Source: Acidobacteriota bacterium (lineage in GTDB: Bacteria > Acidobacteriota > JAAYUB01 > JAMOQF01). Taken from it: a DNA stretch of 10,189 nucleotides. Positions 6,981 through 10,189 of the stretch are shown in pieces. The translations under genes were made by a program, and so were the position numbers. The notes below the pieces were generated by a model. The model saw only the letters and a program-made list of their open reading frames with translations. It ran no database searches and had not been told where the DNA came from. The DNA lies in the NCBI GenBank assembly GCA_027040585.1, contig JALULU010000166.1, forward strand, positions 1 to 10,189. Direction: 5' to 3'. Every line of letters begins with the position of its first letter. Position 1 is the first letter of the stretch.

Positions 6981-7418
6981 ATGGTTGAGAAAAGAAAAGC
7001 AAAAGAGGGTGATACCCTTACAATTTCCTATGAGGGAAAGTTTGAAAATGGTGAGGTTTTTGATGCTACAGGAGATCAGTTTTTTACGTTAAAGCTTGGG
7101 GAAACACCTCTCATAAAAGGTTTTGAAAAGAATTTAATTGGAATGGAAGAGGGTGAGAGTAAATCTTTTAAAGTTTTACCAGAGGATGCTTATGGCAAAC
7201 GTATGGATGAATTGGTTATAGAAATGGACAAGAAAAATTTACCTGAAAATATACCACTTGAAAAGGGAGTTGAACTGGAAGTTGTTTCAGAGAATAACAA
7301 TCAAAAGTATTATTTTATGATTTCTGAAGTAAAGGAGAACACTGTGCTTTTAGATGGAAATCATCCATTGGCGGGGAAAACACTCTTTTTTGATGTAAAA
7401 TTGGAAAAAATTGGATAA
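6981..7418 (+). CDS. SlyD-like FKBP-type peptidyl-prolyl cis-trans isomerase
   Basis: This 145-residue cytoplasmic folding helper has the SlyD layout: an FKBP domain interrupted by an insert-in-flap chaperone domain. Diagnostic pieces are ISYEGKFENGEVFDAT near 15-30, PLIKGFEKNLIGMEEGE near 43-59, PEDAYGKR near 67-74 leading into the insert, and DGNHPLAGKTLFFDV near 125-139 returning to the FKBP fold. It ends right after the FKBP domain and lacks the His/Cys-rich metal-binding tail of Escherichia coli SlyD, so a nickel role is unlikely. The ATG at 6981 follows AAGGAG (6968-6973) at 7 bases. It is the last gene of the pyrD-pyrF operon. Its stop codon overlaps the A-tract of the terminator. Confidence 0.93.
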   Translation: MVEKRKAKEGDTLTISYEGKFENGEVFDATGDQFFTLKLGETPLIKGFEKNLIGMEEGESKSFKVLPEDAYGKRMDELVIEMDKKNLPENIPLEKGVELEVVSENNNQKYYFMISEVKENTVLLDGNHPLAGKTLFFDVKLEKIG

Positions 7419-7448
7419 AAAAAGGGAGTCAAAAGACTCCCTTTTTTT
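7417..7448. terminator. Bidirectional intrinsic terminator
   Basis: A perfect 14-bp inverted repeat (seven A, GGGAGTC, loop AAAA, GACTCCC, seven T) stands between the convergent FKBP and peptidase genes. The A and T tracts give a U-run in transcripts from either strand, so it can end both the pyrD operon and the peptidase transcript. The peptidase stop lies 15 bases beyond it. Confidence 0.95.
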
Positions 7449-7463
7449 CATTTATACTCTTAA

Positions 7464-10189
7464 TTATGGAGTATATGGTAAAGAAGATATATTTCCTGCA
7501 ATGTAATTTGCAAGTATTGCAAGGTCCATTGCATCTATATTTGAATCACCATTTAAATCAGCATACTGATTTCCACAACTAAAAGTTACATCCTGCCCTG
7601 ATAGATACTGAGTAAGTAGAAGTAAATCTGAGATGTCAACATTACCATCCCTGTTTAAATCACCATATGAGCATTCAACTGTGCTACATGTTGTCTGCTG
7701 ACAAACTGTTGTCTGTGTATCTAAATGTACATCATCTATCCACCACCCTGTTGTATTTGAACTATCATCGCATGCAAGTCTAAATCTTATCTTTACTGTT
7801 TGACCTGCATAGTGGGAAAGATCCACAATGACCTGCTCCCAATCAGCTGCTCCGGTCCAGGCTTTTCTTCCACCTATTGGAGAACTGTAACCTGAGCTAA
7901 TTGTATTTGTATAGCCGTTTTGTGTTATATAATTTCCAAGGTCTTCCCATGTGCTTCCGCCATCTGTTGAGATTTCAATCACACATCCATCATATGTATT
8001 TTCCATGTCATATTTCTGCCAGAAAGTAAGTGTTGAAGTATCCCCAAGAGTTTGTTCTGGCATATACAAATAATCATCCTTTACACTGTTTACATCAGAA
8101 CAGAACCATGCATGCGTAGCTGAGTGGGAATTATCAGTGACAAGACTCCAGTCATCAGTTCCCTGGCCAGCACTGTGTGTCCAGGATCCCTCACCGTTTT
8201 CCATATCATCGTCAAAACTACTTGACTGAATATCTGCATTTGTAAGCTGGTCAAATGAAGATGAATCTGTCTGACCATAGTTGTCCACATTTTTACAACT
8301 TGCATTGAAACCAAAAGTTAAGGTTTCAGGGCAACCTACTGAATTTCCAGCAACAACATCAAAGGATATATCCTTGGTTTCTCCAGGGGCAATATTTACT
8401 GAAAGTGTCTGAGGCGAATTAGATATATCACATTTTTGCTGAATTAAAGTAAATCTTGGATTTACAGCAGTGCCACTTCCATTATTTTTAACTGTAATGG
8501 TGAAAGTTGATAGCTCATTTTTATCGGGGATTCCATCTGTATCACAATTTCCATTTGAATCATCTACTGAGTGTGAGACATATTCTAATATTGGTCTTTT
8601 AACCACTACACTAAAAGATGTTGTACCACTGTGACCTTTAGATGTGGTTGACCATGCAATTTTAAAGTCTATTGAATCGTTGTCTGGAGTACTTGGATCT
8701 ACAGTAAATTCAAAAGGTGTAATATTTTCAGCAGAATTATTAGGTGCTATATCTGGATATGCCGAGGAGTTTGAATCTACTGTTATATAAGCATCGTTAG
8801 TAGATAAAGTTGTGTTAATACCGCTTGCTGTATCCTGACCAACATTTTTAAGTATTACTTTAAGTTTGTATTGATTTCCTGGATTTACTTCCAACACAGG
8901 TGTTCCATTATTGTAGTCAAGAACCTGATTTGAATCATAAGCAAGGTATGGGCCACTTGCTGGAATTACATCTATAGTTCCAGTATATTTTTTGTTGTTG
9001 TGATGTGTGATTACAACGTTTAAAGTCATAACATCGGGTAATGGATTTGCAAACTGAATAGTTACATTTCCTGATGAATCGGTATAACCAACTTGGTGTA
9101 TGTTATTACTTGTATTATAAACACATACAAGTGCGTTTTCTATTGCGTTTCCCGATTGATTTTCTACATGGAAATTAATGGTATTGGTACCAACAGGAAC
9201 CTGATTTTGATAGGTGCAATTAAGTTGTGCCGGTACATCATCTACAAAATCAAGGGAACAATCCCCAAGCATGTTGTAAATTTCAAAATAGTATCTTGTA
9301 TCATCTGTATCCCCATAGTGAACAAATAACTGGTGTTTTGCATTATCTGTTATTTTTCCTAAAATTGTAATACCATTAGCAAATACACCGTCCCACATTC
9401 TCCTTTCAAGGATATCATCCTGATCCCAAAAACTATACATTGAAGCTCCGAAATATAAAATTGCACCATGTGGATCCCTTATCCATGTTTCACCAAAACA
9501 CTCATCATATGTAAATGAATTTGTTACACAGGCATTTCCAATTACAAATGGATAGTCATCTGTGGTTGTCAAACTGTGGATGTCATCCTGCGTAAATTCC
9601 GGACCTGCCCACTCATATTCACCACCATGGCCAGAATAGTTTATTGCAAATCTCCCATCATTGGCGCTATTTACAGCATCAGTTTCTTTTGCATTGTAAG
9701 TTACTGCATAGACTTTATCTCCACCATCCTGTGGATTATTTGGGAAAATACCTGTATAACCAAGGTGGCTGCTATCTGTATATGTGCTAATAACATAGTT
9801 GTGTGTTCCTTCTGCAGTTTGATAGTTACTACTGTCACTTGTTGCAATAAATTCAATTTTTCTACACCAGCTTGTGTTTGAAAAACTTAAGTTGTCATAC
9901 ATTGTTGCTTTACCTAAATAGGTGTGAAGTTGATCAAGTGTGCTTACACTTATTCTTGAAACAAGTACGTCTGGGGCGAGGAGGTCATCACTATAAGGTT
10001 CTGGATCTATTGCGGCATAGTAGTTATCAGCTGCTCTTGCTTTATCTCCAGAACTGGAACTTGCTGTTCCCTCTTTGTAAGGAATAGTATCCGTATCTCC
10101 TACTAATATTACGTATGTGAGGGATGGATTGCTCCAGTTCAGATATTGGTTTCTTATATAATTTCTCAAGTCATCACATGTGCTTCCAA
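7464..10189 (-). CDS. Secreted C25 (gingipain-family) cysteine peptidase with C-terminal dockerin, 5' end missing
   Basis: The frame is open to the window edge, so the signal peptide and propeptide lie outside. A TTG at 10167-10169 is an internal Leu codon, preceded by in-frame GSTCDD; residues are numbered from it. Residues 16-310 are a caspase-like (clan CD) C25 catalytic domain with YVILVGDTDTIPY (19-31), the catalytic H181 in NYSGHGG and C214 in IGNACVTNSF. Next come a C25-type Ig-like domain (about 315-402), two CARDB/Ig-like modules (about 420-524 and 526-637), a jelly-roll module of MAM or immune-inhibitor-A type (about 650-818), and a type I dockerin (836-893). Both dockerin loops have complete calcium ligands (D837, N839, D841, D845, D848; D871, N873, D875, D879, D882). 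Many cysteines suggest disulfides and export. It is more GC-rich by eye than its neighbours. Likely role: extracellular protein degradation. Confidence 0.92.
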   Translation of the reverse strand, partial: GSTCDDLRNYIRNQYLNWSNPSLTYVILVGDTDTIPYKEGTASSSSGDKARAADNYYAAIDPEPYSDDLLAPDVLVSRISVSTLDQLHTYLGKATMYDNLSFSNTSWCRKIEFIATSDSSNYQTAEGTHNYVISTYTDSSHLGYTGIFPNNPQDGGDKVYAVTYNAKETDAVNSANDGRFAINYSGHGGEYEWAGPEFTQDDIHSLTTTDDYPFVIGNACVTNSFTYDECFGETWIRDPHGAILYFGASMYSFWDQDDILERRMWDGVFANGITILGKITDNAKHQLFVHYGDTDDTRYYFEIYNMLGDCSLDFVDDVPAQLNCTYQNQVPVGTNTINFHVENQSGNAIENALVCVYNTSNNIHQVGYTDSSGNVTIQFANPLPDVMTLNVVITHHNNKKYTGTIDVIPASGPYLAYDSNQVLDYNNGTPVLEVNPGNQYKLKVILKNVGQDTASGINTTLSTNDAYITVDSNSSAYPDIAPNNSAENITPFEFTVDPSTPDNDSIDFKIAWSTTSKGHSGTTSFSVVVKRPILEYVSHSVDDSNGNCDTDGIPDKNELSTFTITVKNNGSGTAVNPRFTLIQQKCDISNSPQTLSVNIAPGETKDISFDVVAGNSVGCPETLTFGFNASCKNVDNYGQTDSSSFDQLTNADIQSSSFDDDMENGEGSWTHSAGQGTDDWSLVTDNSHSATHAWFCSDVNSVKDDYLYMPEQTLGDTSTLTFWQKYDMENTYDGCVIEISTDGGSTWEDLGNYITQNGYTNTISSGYSSPIGGRKAWTGAADWEQVIVDLSHYAGQTVKIRFRLACDDSSNTTGWWIDDVHLDTQTTVCQQTTCSTVECSYGDLNRDGNVDISDLLLLTQYLSGQDVTFSCGNQYADLNGDSNIDAMDLAILANYIAGNISSLPYTP

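Noticed and set aside
9093..10087. Several plus-strand open frames of 71-101 codons inside the peptidase gene
   Set aside because: They lie antisense to a well-supported coding frame, show no family motifs and lack ribosome binding sites.
10167..10169. TTG as start of the C25 peptidase
   Set aside because: The frame continues upstream to the window edge, and a C25 enzyme needs a signal peptide and propeptide before this point.

Overview
The window is AT-rich bacterial chromosome with tightly packed housekeeping genes and one large, truncated extracellular protease gene at the right edge. TTG starts are used, and start sites are mostly preceded by AGGAG-type ribosome binding sites. The lineage cannot be fixed from sequence alone. 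A DUF401 permease, a PiT/DUF47 phosphate pair, a class 1B type dihydroorotate dehydrogenase and a clan CD peptidase carrying a dockerin suggest an anaerobic, possibly deep-branching bacterium, but that is inference. I see no rRNA, tRNA, CRISPR array, prophage or insertion sequence.

Left part (1-1415): the last 116 codons of a DUF401 membrane protein (+) run tail-to-tail into a complete XerC-type tyrosine recombinase (-); the two genes overlap by 28 bp. The 183-bp gap that follows, between divergent genes, holds three direct copies of the near-palindrome GTGCCAGGCAC and a probable promoter for the next operon.

Phosphate operon (1416-4446, +): a DUF47/PhoU-like accessory protein, a PiT phosphate permease, and, 2 bp after the permease stop, an unusual protein built like a CCA-adding enzyme. 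Its nucleotidyltransferase active site is missing but its HD metal site is intact. A degenerate fourth copy of the repeat lies just after this operon.

Middle (4535-7448): a rhomboid serine protease (-) is divergent from a three-gene operon (+) of pyrD, pyrF and a SlyD-type FKBP prolyl isomerase. pyrD and pyrF catalyse two late steps of UMP synthesis (dihydroorotate to orotate, and OMP to UMP). They abut exactly (TAGATG), so their translation is probably coupled. The best pyrD start is a TTG at 5307 behind a strong AGGAGG. The operon ends in a perfect 14-bp-stem bidirectional terminator.

Right part (7464-10189, -): the C-terminal 900 or so residues of a secreted gingipain-family (C25) cysteine peptidase. 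After the catalytic domain come Ig/CARDB-like modules, a jelly-roll (MAM-like) module and a C-terminal type I dockerin. The gene runs off the window, so its signal peptide and propeptide are not visible.

Most of the window is ordinary. The items worth a second look are the repeat cluster, the HD protein with a lost polymerase site inside a phosphate operon, and the C25-dockerin architecture.
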